This document shows positions 1-49,942 of a DNA stretch of 64,000 nucleotides, piece after piece. Location: contig CM055109.1 of assembly GCA_029204225.1 (NCBI GenBank), positions 19,047,783-19,111,782 on the forward strand. Direction: 5' to 3'. Below the pieces are notes generated by a model that had not been told where the DNA came from, did not search any database, and saw nothing but the letters and a program-made list of their open reading frames with translations. The first letter of the stretch is position 1. Every line of letters begins with the position of its first letter. The DNA is from Diphasiastrum complanatum. Taxonomy: Eukaryota; Streptophyta; Lycopodiopsida; Lycopodiales; Lycopodiaceae. The position numbers and the translations under genes are program-made.

Positions 1-87
1 GGCTAGGAGGGGCTTACTCTATATCAGGGAGTAGGCAAGGTTGGGTGGATCAGTTAGTGTTTGCCCTACTGTGGTGTTAGGATCTAT
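1..87 (-). repeat. LTR-like repeat end inserted in a hAT-1 copy
   Basis: The reverse complement of this stretch matches 58047-58140, which begins TGTTAGAGATCTAAACACC. In both places the repeat abuts hAT-1 sequence: here the tail at about 88 (the GCGAGCAAC region, compare 4360), there the proline-rich 3' tail. The TGTTAG start suggests the end of an LTR. The rest lies outside the window, so length and partner LTR are unknown. Confidence 0.5.
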
Positions 88-422
88 TACAGGGCGTGCG
101 AGCAACAGGACGTGGTGGTGGAACCGGAGTGGCAATTGGCGGACGGGATGGGACGGGATCCACCGGAATGGGTGCAGATGGGGGTGCGTGTGGTGAAACT
201 GTCTGAGGGGGATGCGGGGCAATGGGACGGGATGAGGATGGACTCCCTCTCCTCGTGCATGCCAGCCAAGCAGGCAGCAACTCTGGGTCAGCCACATAAG
301 GAGCGGTGCAAAACCGGAGAACGCCCTCCGAAATGTTCTCCCCCGCCACGAGCCGCGGCCCGTAGGTGTCCAGTAGTCGCTGCCTGTCGAGGACGGTCAT
401 GCTGCCACAAGGGGCAGCATTG
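88..422 (-). pseudogene. hAT-1 transposase fragment, spacer after the BED finger
   Basis: The minus-strand frame reads MTVLDRQRLLDTYGPRLVAG followed by FCTAPYVADPELLPAWLA and a Pro/Ser/Ala-rich stretch. It matches the segment just after the zinc finger of the better-preserved hAT-1 copy (about 4350-4680). This region links the BED finger to the catalytic core and is poorly conserved in hAT proteins generally. Frames shift several times and the core is absent, so this is a dead fragment. It belongs with the finger piece at 759-948; the two are separated by an unrelated insertion at 423-758. Confidence 0.75.
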
Positions 423-758
423 AGTTTATCAGTCAGAGCTTGATCACAATGTTTTCACTAAGTCTAAATTATTTCTTGGTGATAGATAAGTTAAAATTGA
501 CAGAAGGAACCGCAATGAATTGCCGACAGTTTTTACTGTGTTATCATTTTTTAACTTTGGAGTTGGGAACTCCCAGAGTGAAAGTTAAAATTTGATTTTT
601 TTTTTCTTTTTTGTTGAGTTTCCATTTGATAATTGGAAATCAATTACTTGTCTGATAAGTTTTCTAATCGATGTTGATCGATAGAAATCAATCAAGTGAA
701 CGTTTGTGCAAATAATATGAAATGACCAGGTTGAATGAGTGGCAATAGTATTCTTTAT
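423..758. other. AT-rich insertion of about 340 bp inside hAT-1, no gene seen
   Basis: In the copy near 4680 the sequence GGGGCAGCATT runs almost directly into ACCATTTTTGGCGCG. Here the two are separated by about 340 bp of AT-rich DNA with no convincing ORF. I see no clear terminal repeats. It could be a small non-autonomous element or an intron of the transposase gene. Confidence 0.45.
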
Positions 759-948
759 CTAGTCACCATTTTTGGCGCGTGCACCAAGGAGGTGGCCTTT
801 AAGGCGAGTGAGGGACGCAGCAAATTCGACGAGGCAGTATCGACAACTCACGATCTTCAGACCGGTCTTGTTGCTCTTGTCGGCAACCCGCCTAACAATG
901 TCTACCTCGTCCCACAAACCGGAAAGGTCGGATTCCACCATTGCAATG
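759..948 (-). pseudogene. hAT-1 transposase N-terminus (BED zinc finger)
   Basis: Reads MVESDLSGLWDEVDIVRRVA, then the finger core CRYCLVEFAASLTRLKGHLL. This has the C-x2-C ... H spacing of the BED finger found at the N-terminus of plant hAT transposases, which binds DNA at the element ends. The copy at 4690-4875 is nearly the same. Only the first exon-like part is present and the remainder (88-422) is split off, so it is not functional. Confidence 0.75.
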
Positions 949-1032
949 GAGAAAACTAGGGAAAAAATGCAAATGAAGCTAAAGCTACAAATCCGAAACG
1001 TCCAGTCCCAGAATCGCAATTCTGTGCAACTA

Positions 1033-1034
<2 letters not shown>

Positions 1035-1085
<51 letters not shown>
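1035..1085. repeat. (TA)n microsatellite at the left flank of the foldback element
   Basis: About 25 uninterrupted TA units directly abut the GATCCAGCGGTACC terminus of the foldback element. The same TA/terminus pairing recurs at 1703-1742, 5231-5268, 27060-27087 and 28024-28047. Confidence 0.95.
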
Positions 1086-1087
<2 letters not shown>

Positions 1088-1700
1088 TCCAGCGGTACCA
1101 GGATCCGCAGATCCCGGTACCTCGGATCCATACTGATCCGCGCGGTACCATAACATATAATATTTTTTTTTTAATTTTTTTTTTGAAAACTAAAATAAAA
1201 TTGAGTGGGCAACATGGGTATCAGCTTGAAGTTGTTGACGAGAGCAGTGCATTTATGCAGGTTGCCGGTTCTGACGAGAGCGAACAGCCAAAGGACCAAG
1301 GGGATGCAAAACTCCAAAAAGTGTGTTTTCGCTCAAGGAGTCAGAAGGCCAAATCATGAAGAAGTCGTACCGTCGGGGCCAGGTTCTACCGGCAGCCCCC
1401 GGTACGACCTCTTCATGATTTGGCCTTCCGACTCCCTGAGAAAAAACACACTTTTTGGTGTTTTGCATCCCCTTGGTCCTTTGGTTGTTCGCTCTCGTCA
1501 GAACCGACAACCTACATAAATGCACTGCTCTTGTCAACAGCTTCAAGCTGATACCCATATTGCCAACTCAATTTTATTTTATATTTAAAAAAGAAAATTA
1601 AAAAATTAAAATATATATATATTATATATTATGGTAGCGTGGATCAGTATGGATCCGCGGTACCGGGATCTGTGGATCCTGGTACCGCTGGATCTATGAT
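1086..1700. mobile_element. Foldback (long inverted repeat) transposable element, copy 1
   Basis: The left half from 1086 and the reverse complement of the right half from about 1700 match almost throughout. Each has a GGTACC/GGATCC-rich terminus, an AT-rich stretch, then an arm beginning GGGTATCAGCTTGAAG. The arms meet near 1380-1390 (GTCGGGGCC/CCCCCGGTACG), so the element is essentially one large hairpin of about 615 bp. It is flanked on both sides by (TA)n. There is no coding capacity, so it must be mobilised in trans. The arm carries the TGGGTATCA module also found next to the hAT-2 terminus at 17701. Confidence 0.8.
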
Positions 1701-1702
1701 AT

Positions 1703-1742
<40 letters not shown>
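1703..1742. repeat. (TA)n tract between the foldback and hAT-1 elements
   Basis: A short TA tract separates the right end of the foldback (1700) from the left end of hAT-1 (TCATAG at 1744). It serves as the flank of both elements. Confidence 0.9.
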
Positions 1743-1745
<3 letters not shown>

Positions 1746-1949
1746 ATAGTACCCCGTGGTACCGCTGGTATGGTACCGCCGGTACCATATCAGTGGTACC
1801 GCCGGTACGGTACCGCCCTCAGACCCGCGGTACCAGGGCGGTACCATTTTTAATATATTTTTTTTTTAATTTTTTTAATAATTTTTTGTTGCATATTAAC
1901 TACCAGAAAAGGACAAAAAAAATAAAAAAAAAGCGGTTCTGGGTGTAAA

Positions 1950-2360
1950 AAAAGAGGGTACAGTACACAATGCAAGGGACTGGTGCAATGGCACATGGGC
2001 ACTACGGGTGAGCAGACCGAGGGGCCAATGGGAGACCAACACAGGGGGGTAGCATCACATGGCGGCAAGTACAGAGGCACATGGGCACTGTGGGTGAGCA
2101 GACCATGGGGCCAATGGGAGACCAACACAGGGGGGAGTATCACATGGGGCCAGGTACAGAGGCACATGGGACAAATCCGGACAGGTACACCTTCACATGG
2201 GCACTGTGGGGGAGCAGACCACGGACCCAATCGGAGTGCAACATGTGGTACAGGTACATGGAGCAGGTACATTAGCACATCACAATTAATGGGGACAGGT
2301 ACAAGGGCACATGGAGGGATCATCAACAACTGCACATGGGGAAACAAGCTGTGGGGTTAA
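1950..2360 (+). repeat. ORF-X leader with repeated ACATGGGCACTG-type units
   Basis: This leader contains imperfect repeats of about 75-110 bp with the words CACATGGGCACT and GGGAGACCAACACAGG. The reverse complement is found at 28690-28870 and 61380-61440, upstream of the other two ORF-X copies. It is non-coding as far as I can see. Confidence 0.65.
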
Positions 2361-2364
2361 ATAG

Positions 2365-2470
2365 GCACTCGCGAGGCTGTGAGAGCCAGTGAGAGGCTGT
2401 GAGAGAGAGGCTGTGAGAGGCATTGTGAGAGTTATTGTGAGAGGCATTATGAGAGCCAGTTCGAGAAACA
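2365..2470 (+). repeat. Short-period minisatellite upstream of ORF-X
   Basis: Repeats of GAGAGGCTGTGAGAG and variants (GAGAGGCATTGTGAGAG) fill about 100 bp just before the ORF-X start. The same motif in reverse orientation lies upstream of the other copies (28565-28670 and 61110-61320). It is therefore a conserved, length-variable part of the family. Confidence 0.8.
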
Positions 2471-2482
2471 AGGTGTCGCGAG

Positions 2483-2756
2483 ATGGCTGAGCGCATACCA
2501 CCAAGGCCTGAGGGCGAAGCCAGGAGGAAGCTCGAGGAAGATGTCCAAAGGCACAACGAAAGGCATCGGAAGCAAGAGGCAGACATTGCAGAGATGCTAC
2601 GACAAACTCGAGATAGACACCCAGAGCTGCAGATCCCCGCCCCCGCTGTGGCCCCTGCTCCCGCTGTCGAGCTGGATTTGGATGAGCAGATCGGAATGAA
2701 CTTCACACGACAGCAGCTCATCATGGTCAGGGAAAGGGCTGCCCGCCGTCGGGCGC
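2483..2756 (+). CDS. ORF-X, small charged protein of the hAT-1 element (3'-truncated)
   Basis: Starts MAERIPPRPEGEARRKLEED and continues as a highly charged, probably helical protein. An Ala/Pro linker follows, then VELDLDEQIGMNF and QQLIMVRERAARRRA. The same protein is encoded at 61099-60744, where it ends about 30 residues later in EEGEESVEDP-like acidic sequence after ARANREVERE. A short N-terminal piece occurs at 28523-28425. At 2757 the reading frame runs into inverted hAT sequence, so this copy lacks its natural C-terminus. I recognise no domain. The conserved blocks flank a variable Pro linker, which suggests coding constraint in the past. A role as an accessory protein of the transposon is possible but unproven. 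Confidence 0.55.
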
Positions 2757-4875
2757 CTCGAGTTCCCTGTCTGCGATCTGTGTCGGAGAGAGGAAGAGGG
2801 GATGGAGCATGTGCAACGTTGTGGATACTCCTGTGGAAGTAGTTCCACCGCGTCTCCCATATGAACTTCAGCTCTATCATCCTGCAGGTGAGAGGCATGT
2901 GGTTTACGGCATTACGAAAAAACTTAACACTGACAGAAAAACAAACTAGCAACCATTGAAAAGATAAAGAACAATTACAACATTGTACCGCTTACCTCTC
3001 TGGCTGCAATATGGGCAACTGCAGGAACTGTCCAATCCGGTCTATGAGCTCATACACCAGTCCAAGTGTCAACCCCTCGCTGTCAGCCATACGGAGCACA
3101 ATGTAGAGTGGTTGAAGCAGTCCTGACAATGTCTGTGCATCCCTCCAGAACTGGTCTCCCCTCACTGCGGAAGAAAAGTGCTCCCCATCCTCAGTGCGCG
3201 GAAACGTACTGGCACACCAAAGATCACTGGCAACCATTTGTAGAAGTTGGGCCCTGCACCAGATCAAACGGTTGATGACCACCAAGTCGAATGCAAAGCG
3301 TGTGGGGGCTTGGCTTACGGAGGTCCAGATGGCTGAACACCAGGAACATGGCAAGAACACGCCTCTTTCTGGTGACAAAAGTCACCAGGAAGAGGGCCTC
3401 CCGGACGATGGCTCTAACCCAGGGAAGTGCTCCTATGTCCCCCATCAGAAGGTCTATGTTGTGCGCTGCACAGGGGGTATGAACAATATGAGGGAACTCG
3501 GCCTCTAGCAGTACACCCATCTGAATGCAATTCGTGGCATTGTCCGTCACCACCGTGACGACATGTTGTGGGCCTATGGCTAGGATGGAAGACCTGATGA
3601 CATCAAATATGAACTCTGCAGATATGACTCTCCCCCCCCTGCAATCCACTGCCCTCAAAAACTATGTGCCCATGCAGCTGGAGACCAGGATGTTCAGGAT
3701 CGGCCTCCTCCTAACATCAGTCCAGCCATCGGACACGATGCTGCAACCGTAAGTGGCCCAGTGCCAACGCAGAGGCTCCATCTCTCTAGACAAGGACTCA
3801 ACCCTATCCCTCAGCATGTGTGTGCGGACAACCCCGGAACTAGGGATTCTCCAGCTAGGGCTGACAGACTGTGCAAGGCGGAAGGCCCTTCTGAAGGGCT
3901 CAGAGTCGGTGATGGCAAAGGGTAGGTTCAGCTCGTAAATCAGACTGGCCACGGCCTGTGCGGCCTCTCTGTCCATGTGCGGCTGATGTGCGCCGTGAAT
4001 GGTCTGCTGCACAAGGGCTCTCCTTGATGGGCGACGGGTGGTGGACCTCCAGCACGGTGCACCAACCGTGACGGGAATGGACGATGACGCGACAGGCTGG
4101 GCACTAGTTGATGCATCAGCTGTAGACGTGGAATGGGGAGAGTGGGATGCACTGGCAGGGATGGGTGCAGCAGCATAGGTGGGGTGCACTGGTGGAGGGG
4201 CAACATCTGGCATGGGGTACGAAAATTGTTGGCTGAGGAGGTCATTCGGAAGGGAAGGGAAGGAAGAAGGGATCTCTTCCACATCCTCAAAGGCCCCAGC
4301 AGTAGCATCCTGGGCGTGCTCGGGTGGCGGAGAGTCCATGAGAAAGTCGTAGACTGGGGTAGTGCGAGCAACAGTGGGTGGTGGTGAAACCGCAGTGGCA
4401 ACTGGCGGACGCGATGGGACGGGATCCACCGGAATCTGAGCAGATGGGGGTGCGTGAGGTAGAACTGTATGAGGGGGATGAGGGGCAAAGGGACTGGAGG
4501 AGGATGCACTCCCTCTCCTCGTGCGTGCCAGCCAAGCAGGCAGCAACTCTGGGTCAGCCACGTAAGGAGCGGTGCAAAATCGGAGAATGCCCTCCGAAAT
4601 GGTGGTCCCCCTGCCACGAGCCGCGGCCTGTAGGTGTCCAGTAGTCGCTGCCTGTCGGGGACAGTCATGCTGCCACAAGGGGCAGCATTCAAGGTGGCAC
4701 CATTTTTGGCGCGTGCACCGAGCAGATGGCCTCTAAGGCGAGTGAGGGATGCAGCAAACTCGACGAGACAGTATCGGCAGCGCACGATCTTCTGACCGGT
4801 CTTGTTGGCCTTGTCGGCAACCCGCCTGACAATGTCTACCTCGTCCCACAGACCCGAAAGGTCGGATTGCACCAT
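2757..4875 (-). pseudogene. hAT-1 transposase (BED finger, DUF659-type core), broken
   Basis: The probable start is MVQSDLSGLWDEVDIV at 4875. The BED finger (CRYCLVEFAASLTRLRGHLL) follows at about 4800-4740, then a Pro/Ser-rich linker to about 4000. The core contains FRRAFRLAQSVSPSWRIPSS, YGCSIVSDGWTDVRRRPILN (near 3740), VVTVVTDNATNCIQMG and HTPCAAHNIDLLMGD, the usual DUF659 landmarks of plant hAT proteins. After an intron ending CTGCAG at about 2890, the next exon (MIELKFIWETRWNYFHRS) is cut at 2757, so the C-terminal dimerisation region is lost. Frames shift several times, for example near 3660 and 3230. It moved DNA by cut-and-paste when intact; this copy cannot encode a full protein. Confidence 0.8.
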
Positions 4876-5228
4876 TGCAGATGAAATGAGGGATGGATTG
4901 CTGGAAAAAAAAACAGCAGGGTTCACTGTTGGAGAGACGCTGAAAATGGGCGAAGGCAGGGCGAAGCAAGTCAGATGCAAGGCAAGGCGTTGCGTGGGCG
5001 AAGGGCGACGCAAGGAATCAGAAGGCAGGTAGGGAAAAACAACAGTGATGGCTGGGCGGAGGAGGGCGCATAAAAATTTGAGATGAAATGCGAGGGGGGC
5101 GGGTAGGTTTAGGTTCAAAAAAAAATTTAAAAATATTAAATATTAAATAATATATTGTATTGTGGTACCGCGGTAACAGTACGGTCCCGCGGTACCAGGA
5201 TCCGCGGTACCCAGTACCGCGGGACCTA

Positions 5229-5230
<2 letters not shown>

Positions 5231-5299
<69 letters not shown>

Positions 5300-5300
5300 G
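5231..5300. repeat. Compound (TA)n(GA)n microsatellite at the hAT-1 right flank
   Basis: About 19 TA units run straight into about 15 GA units, with one ACAG interruption. The same TA-to-GA compound order occurs at 29066-29826 next to another hAT-1 derivative. Confidence 0.95.
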
Positions 5301-5339
5301 TTGTTCAATATGGTTTCTTGGCATGGGCTCACCTGACTC

Positions 5340-5510
5340 CTAGCAAGCAATCTAACTTTACTGCTCTAAGTACACCCTTCGATTTGATACTCACATTGCC
5401 CACAAAAAAATTTACGATCCAAGAAACCCTCATAGGAAATTCCATCTCGCAATCCGGACACAATCTGAACCTGATCCAGATCGCATTCTGGATAGATATA
5501 TACATAACAG
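5340..5510. repeat. Decayed hAT-2-type MITE end
   Basis: Contains the module GATACTCACATTGCCCAC, an A-run, then AAGAAACCCTCATAGGAAAT and TCGCATTCTGGA. These are mutated versions of the subterminal block of hAT-2 (compare 8340-8494). Most CpG positions have become TpG or CpA. I do not see the second end. Confidence 0.5.
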
Positions 5511-5649
5511 AACCTTTTTTTATGTAGGAATACTGATTTGAAATATGTATAGAAAGGTAAAAGGATTTCAAGATAATCTCTATTTGAATCATAGTTGCAC
5601 AGATACGCGTTTCTGGCATAGAAATGTATCAAAAAAACACATAATATAA

Positions 5650-6000
5650 TTTTTTTTTTTTACAATGAGGGCCATTTAGTTATGATGTTACAATGGATAT
5701 AATGATGTTGATCTAGTGTCCAAAATGCTATTTAGAGATTTTGCCAAATTTAAAATGAGTTTGCTGAGTTCAAGCCTTCAAGGCAATCAGATAAAATAGG
5801 GACAAGGCAAAAAAACAGTCGTATTGTGAACGATCCTCAATAAAGCTTCTAGAGGGCAAATAATTGGCCTTTTAGCAACGGGAACAAATTAGGACTGGGC
5901 AAGAGGGATCATGACGGGTAAGTAGTGGGACATTCTAAATTTTTATATTAAAGGAGCTAAAGCGTAAATCTAGGAGTTAATGCACCTGAACTGGACCATC
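5650..6000. other. No gene or recognisable element
   Basis: AT-rich DNA without an ORF above 60 codons, a splice-bounded exon or repeats I recognise. It would be intron or 3' flank of the CLEC16A-like gene. Confidence 0.5.
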
Positions 6001-6029
6001 ATGTACCCGAAACATTCGGCAACCTATAC

Positions 6030-6150
6030 AAATGTAATGCCCTTAATTAGAGCTTTCATTTGATACCCATATTGCCCACAAAAAAATCAAAAAAAAAAAA
6101 AACACGTTTCTGAGAAACTCTACCAAAATCCAGAAACGCGTTTCTAGAAA
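6030..6150. repeat. Second decayed hAT-2-type MITE end
   Basis: TTTGATACCCATATTGCCCA, an A-run and CACGTTTCTGAGAAACTC repeat the layout seen at 8330-8420, with decay of the GC-rich palindromes. Confidence 0.5.
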
Positions 6151-6159
6151 TGCAGTGCA

Positions 6160-6980
6160 ACTAATTTTTAATCAATTCAGGATATCTGGATGGCAGTCAT
6201 TTGGAACTACAGATCCAATCAAACTCAATTGTGGTGTTGATACGTTGCAAATGAATTTAGTGGTGGCAATCACCTGGTTCTAAAAAAAGAGCCGAAGACA
6301 AATTGATGAAGGGAGCAAATGGTGATTAAGAATGCTTCAGCAGAGACTATCTTTAGAGGAAACGATTTCAAAGAAGGCTAGTTCTATTCTCAAATCTGAT
6401 CACATGAATCATCTTCTCTTTGATCTTAAAAAACCATGCAAATCAAGGAACAAATCTAGAATAGTTTGCTACATGGATGCATTTATAATCACCTACCCAT
6501 GAAATTTAAAGAGGCGATTCTAAAAGACTTCTCAAATATTTTTATAAGGTACCTGGTTAAGATGTGTACAAGAGGTACATAAATACAACACATTCTGGAG
6601 ATGTGTCACTAATAAAAGCTGCATAAGTGCTCACTAGTAACAAGAATCAGATGGAAGACATAATCAAAGCTCAATGATAGATATTTCTTGTATCATCAAG
6701 CAAGCATGCAAACAAGCCTAAAATCTTTGCTGGTGGAAAAAGGTTTGAAGAAACCAAAAAACATACAACAGAACATGGTCCAGTCAGGGATGTCTCGCAA
6801 GAATTAGCAGCAGTTTCCACACTTAGTGCCTAAATTTGCATGTTTTGAAGCATGGCATTGAACGTCTTCATTTATGAAGAACCATGATGTATGCAATGTA
6901 ATTCAGTTATAGAACAAAACCTTGATTCGCTCAATTTGATGCTAAAAATGAGACATTATTAGCTCATGAGGCAGATTGTC
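6160..6980. other. Intron or downstream DNA, nothing recognised
   Basis: No ORF, microsatellite or transposon landmark is visible. The next exon of the CLEC16A-like gene was searched for here by eye and not found. Confidence 0.5.
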
Positions 6981-6985
6981 CTTAC

Positions 6986-46151
<39,166 letters not shown>

Positions 46152-46199
46152 CTGTGCAAGGCCAAGAGAAACGATTTGATGAGTAATAATGTGGATCAA

Positions 46200-47325
46200 A
46201 ATTCTTGTCCAAAACAAATGCTTAATGAGATGTCTCACAATATGCTCGTAAAGCAGTCATTACAGAAAAGTTGAACATGGTTACATTTATTCTTAGCACC
46301 CAATGTACATTCAACTCTTTGATGGTCATTTTGGTGCGCCATTGATTGAGGTCATTTTTCTAGTGATTTTAATACAGCTAAAAACTTGTGAAAAGAGTAG
46401 GAAAGCTCATGGAAAGCCTGCCAACACCACTATGTTTCGATAGTCTTCGGCTCAAGGTCGAGACGAACACAAAAGATTGACAAGGTGAACTGTTTAAAAA
46501 AATTTAATTTCACCATCATGTCCGCACTGGACATAACTAGAGGGCACCCTCAAGTAAGGTAGAGTCGTCGGTCAAGGCTCTATAAGAATGAGAGATCATA
46601 CTTAAAAAGGTACTTCCAAAATGATCAAGGACTGTAAAGCAGGCCAAGAGCAGATTAACCAACAGTGCTCACGGGTGAACATACGTGGTATGGAAAGTAG
46701 GTATTTATTGCATCAGATATAGCAAAGAGGTGTTGGCATTTCAGGCTCAGGGATGGCTCTTGGAAGTTCGGAGGAAGCTAACAATAGCACAGTTAGTTGC
46801 TAGCAACCTTTCTGTCAACTCTTATCAGTTATACCAATACTTGAGTCACAATCATATATGGTTATAAGCCCAATTCAACCTTAGGTCAACTTCACCAGCT
46901 TGAGAACATGCGCTATTAAAGATGAAACAAGTGACTCAGAGACTTTTCTGAAATTCAACCATCAATCTCATAAGCACAACAACTCTTGTAGGAAAAAAAA
47001 TGCTAATAAGCCAACCTTTTTCCATTTGATTTTCAATACTTGCAATGCAACAACTAAAATGTATTCACAACAACAGTTTTGACTTTGTTAAACAAGATAG
47101 GAAGGCAAATATTAGTAGCAAACTACAAGGGATTTTTTTGACATCGCATATCCCATAAAATTGTGTAAGGAACTTCCTAGAGCTTCCAACAAACAATTCT
47201 GTTTTAACTAGCCAAATGGCATAGAATTCTCTAACAGCCAGAAAATGTACATCACAAATAAATTTGGCTTCTTGTGCTGAATTCAGGAATGCTAAATCAA
47301 TCCATTAACATTTTTGCTGAGAAAT
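46200..47325. other. Intron or 5' flank, nothing recognised
   Basis: Searched by eye on the minus strand for the missing first half of the FPL domain; none found. No repeats with clear ends. Confidence 0.45.
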
Positions 47326-47328
47326 AAC

Positions 47329-47479
47329 TGTTGAAGAGTAACATGGGACCCCCTATTTGTAACTTAAGTTGGTGCAAGTGGCCCACTTGGTCAATGACTC
47401 AATCATATGGTTGACACCGATACATTTCATGCATGTTCATGAGGTGCTTGCCTCATAGGGGACTTGGAGGACCCACGCC

Positions 47480-47519
<40 letters not shown>

Positions 47520-47664
47520 GCACTTCATTTCTTCTTCTAACTTTTGGTGTTGTGAGGTGCTTATGCTATTCTCCTTGAATTTGATGTTTTCCATAGCTAA
47601 GTTTCTCAAGCTTTCTTAGTTGATCTAGTATTGCAATTAAGATACTCCATAGCTACGTCTTGCA
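47329..47664 (+). repeat. Ty1/copia LTR with internal (CT)n
   Basis: Starts TGTTGAAGAG; ends near CTTGCA, nine bases before TGGTATCAGAGCA, the classic tRNA-Met primer-binding site of plant copia elements. It contains a (CT)20-like tract at 47479-47517. The exact right edge is approximate. Confidence 0.65.
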
Positions 47665-47672
47665 ATTTATAA

Positions 47673-47685
47673 TGGTATCAGAGCA
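47673..47685 (+). other. Primer-binding site (tRNA-Met type)
   Basis: TGGTATCAGAGCA, complementary to the 3' end of initiator tRNA-Met, used to prime minus-strand DNA synthesis. Confidence 0.85.
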
Positions 47686-48119
47686 GGTTGTCTAGCCTAT
47701 GAGTTTAAGAGTGAGAGAAACTTCGGTGCTTAGATTCTTGAGAAAATTCTGATCTTCTAGGAGCAGGAGGCTACCTTTAATCTATAGGAGTCAGATCAGG
47801 TGGAGTCTTGCACTGATGGAGAGAGAGTTGTTGGCAAGGAGAGTATGATGATCCAAAAACTTCTAATTCTAGCTGAGTTTGGGAAGACTTTCTGGAGGAG
47901 CTTACACAAAAGTAAGGCGCACTATCTATAGGGGCTTTTGGTTTCTGATCTAGTGGGTTCTAGTGTTTGTGCTAGAAAGGCCATACCAAGTGGCAAAGTC
48001 AAAAGCAAGAGCGAAAGGGTGGGTTCCCTTGAAGAGGCTACATACCCTAGTTTGGTTGAAACCCTAGTTGCTAGACGTTCTTTCTTTTCTGATTCCTTTC
48101 AAGTTAAGCTTCTGTTCGA

Positions 48120-49942
48120 GTAAAGATCTAGTCTTGGAGAAAGTCTGTTAGGTGAATCAAGCAGACTTGATGGCACTAACTACAAGGTGTGGAAGTTCAA
48201 GATGGCTAACATCTTGATGGACAAGAATTGTTGGGAGATAGTAACAGGCAAGGAGCCTGTACCTACATCTAAACCTGAATTAAAAGACTCATTAGTAGGA
48301 GACAAACACATAGGGTGATCAATCCTTCTATCAAAGATAACATTATTCCTCACCATCCGCAATGCAAGGGATGCAATGGAAGCTTGGGGCATTTTGATGT
48401 CTATTTATGAGACAGTGGATTCCGCCAAGCTTATTTACTTGCAGAACAGGTTACATGCTCTGAAGATGGACACCAGTGATCACATTACAAAGGTCAAGGA
48501 CCTTATGGACTAGCTTACTTCAATGGGAGAGACAATAAGTGATAGGAATATTGTTTCCATAGTCTTATATAGTTTATCATTCAACTATCAAGATTATGTG
48601 ATGTCTCTTTACACTAGGGAGAGACGCAACATTTGGGGTGTAGGAATCCAGAATCAAGACTATTCATTAACACAAAGTATTCTCAAAGAGAAGAGAGAGA
48701 TGGTTAGATGACCCTCTTGTAGAAACTTGTGGACAGCCAATATGAACAGTAGATTGCTTAACAAAAGTGTGTCTCATACAAATGAATGGCTACATATAAG
48801 TAGTCCAAGATGGCTATCTACCTTCATGATTGTTGGCTGTCCAATAACTTGACTGATGGGTATCTAGCTACCATAAGTTACATAAAATAATTAAGTACCC
48901 CAAATAACAAGTTAGGTACTTAATTCACATGTATAGGCCCCTAGTGAACGAGTCCCTACAAGTTAGTTTCATACTAACTTGGGCCTAGAATATAAATGAC
49001 CATGGTTACACAGATCTCGACCTTTTGGGTCATAGTAACCTATGGCTTCTACATCATTTACATTTATTATTCTAACATGGGGAGCTATGTGGTCTTCTTT
49101 TATAGGAAGAGATGAGAGAAGGAAGAAACTTTTTGAAAGGGAAGATAATTCAGAACATGCATTTTCTTCTAAGAAAAAGCAAAACTTTCAAAAGAAAGGC
49201 ACGGGGAAGAACTCAAAGCAAAACTTAAGAGTGGCAAGTGTCCAAGTTGCAGATTGGAAAGGAGACAAGCACCAATTCCTCATTCACACCCAAGAAGAAG
49301 CACAATTGCAATTATTGTGGCAACTACAGGCATTTCGCTTTTGAATGCCAATAGAAGCAAAGTGATCAAAAGAAGGGCAAGAACCAAGGTCACTTTGTTG
49401 ATAAAGGTGCAAAAGAAGAGCAAGCTAGTGGACATGATCTATTCACAACAGCCCTATCATCATAATCGACATTTGGTTAATGATACATTGATTATGGAGC
49501 CTCAAAGCACATGACACCTCATAGACATTGGTTCAACACCTATGAGGAGACAAGTGATGGTCAGCAAGTATGCCTTGCAAACAACTCCACACATGAGGTG
49601 AGGGGCAATGACACAGTTCCAATGAAGCTCTCATTAGGCAAGGTGAAGGGTAATTAATAGTGTGTTGCATGTATCAAGGTTGGCCAAGAACTTGTTGGTG
49701 CCATTAACAAAAAGAACATACTGGTGGAGTTTGATGAATATACCTATTTGCTAAAAGACAAAGATCAAAACTTCAAGGTGATAGCCAAGGGAATGCAAGG
49801 AGGAGGTCTTTACAAGCTTTACAGAGGCCTTGTTAGCAAAGGATTCTAATCAAGACAAGCTTTGGCACGAGACGTATGGTCATTTAAGTTATCAAAGTTT
49901 ACAAGTATTGAACAAGCACAACATGATCGAGCTCAAGGGTAT
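48120..49942 (+). pseudogene. Ty1/copia gag and pre-integrase, truncated
   Basis: Starts in the phrase RLDGTNYKVWKFKMANILMD (copia gag N-terminus). It continues through ARDAMEAWGILMSIYE and NRLHALKMDTSD (UBN2 helices), the zinc knuckle CNYCGNYRHFAFEC at about 49310 (C-x2-C-x4-H-x4-C), and the pre-integrase block FKVIAKGMQGGGLYKLY. Many stops, and foreign sequence near 48720-49030. At 49943 it changes abruptly into hAT-1 sequence; integrase and RT are absent. Confidence 0.8.

Larger units (their letters stand above)
1743..5230 (-). mobile_element. hAT-1 element with two convergent ORFs and GGTACC-rich termini
   Basis: The left end (1743-1855) and right end (5158-5230) are both arrays of GGTACC/CCGCGG words that begin with TCATAG next to a (TA)n tract. 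Between them lie a plus-strand small gene (ORF-X, 2483-2756, with leader from about 1950) and a minus-strand hAT transposase (4875 down to 2757). The two meet tail to tail at 2757. Comparison with 61444-63362 shows that the transposase C-terminus, and the ORF-X C-terminus seen at 60744, are missing here. This copy is therefore itself an internal-deletion product. The hAT assignment rests on the BED finger and DUF659-type core. An 8-bp target duplication cannot be recognised inside (TA)n. Confidence 0.7.

Noticed and set aside
4133-4644. Plus-strand ORFs over the hAT-1 linker
   Set aside because: Antisense to the transposase reading frame; no independent support.
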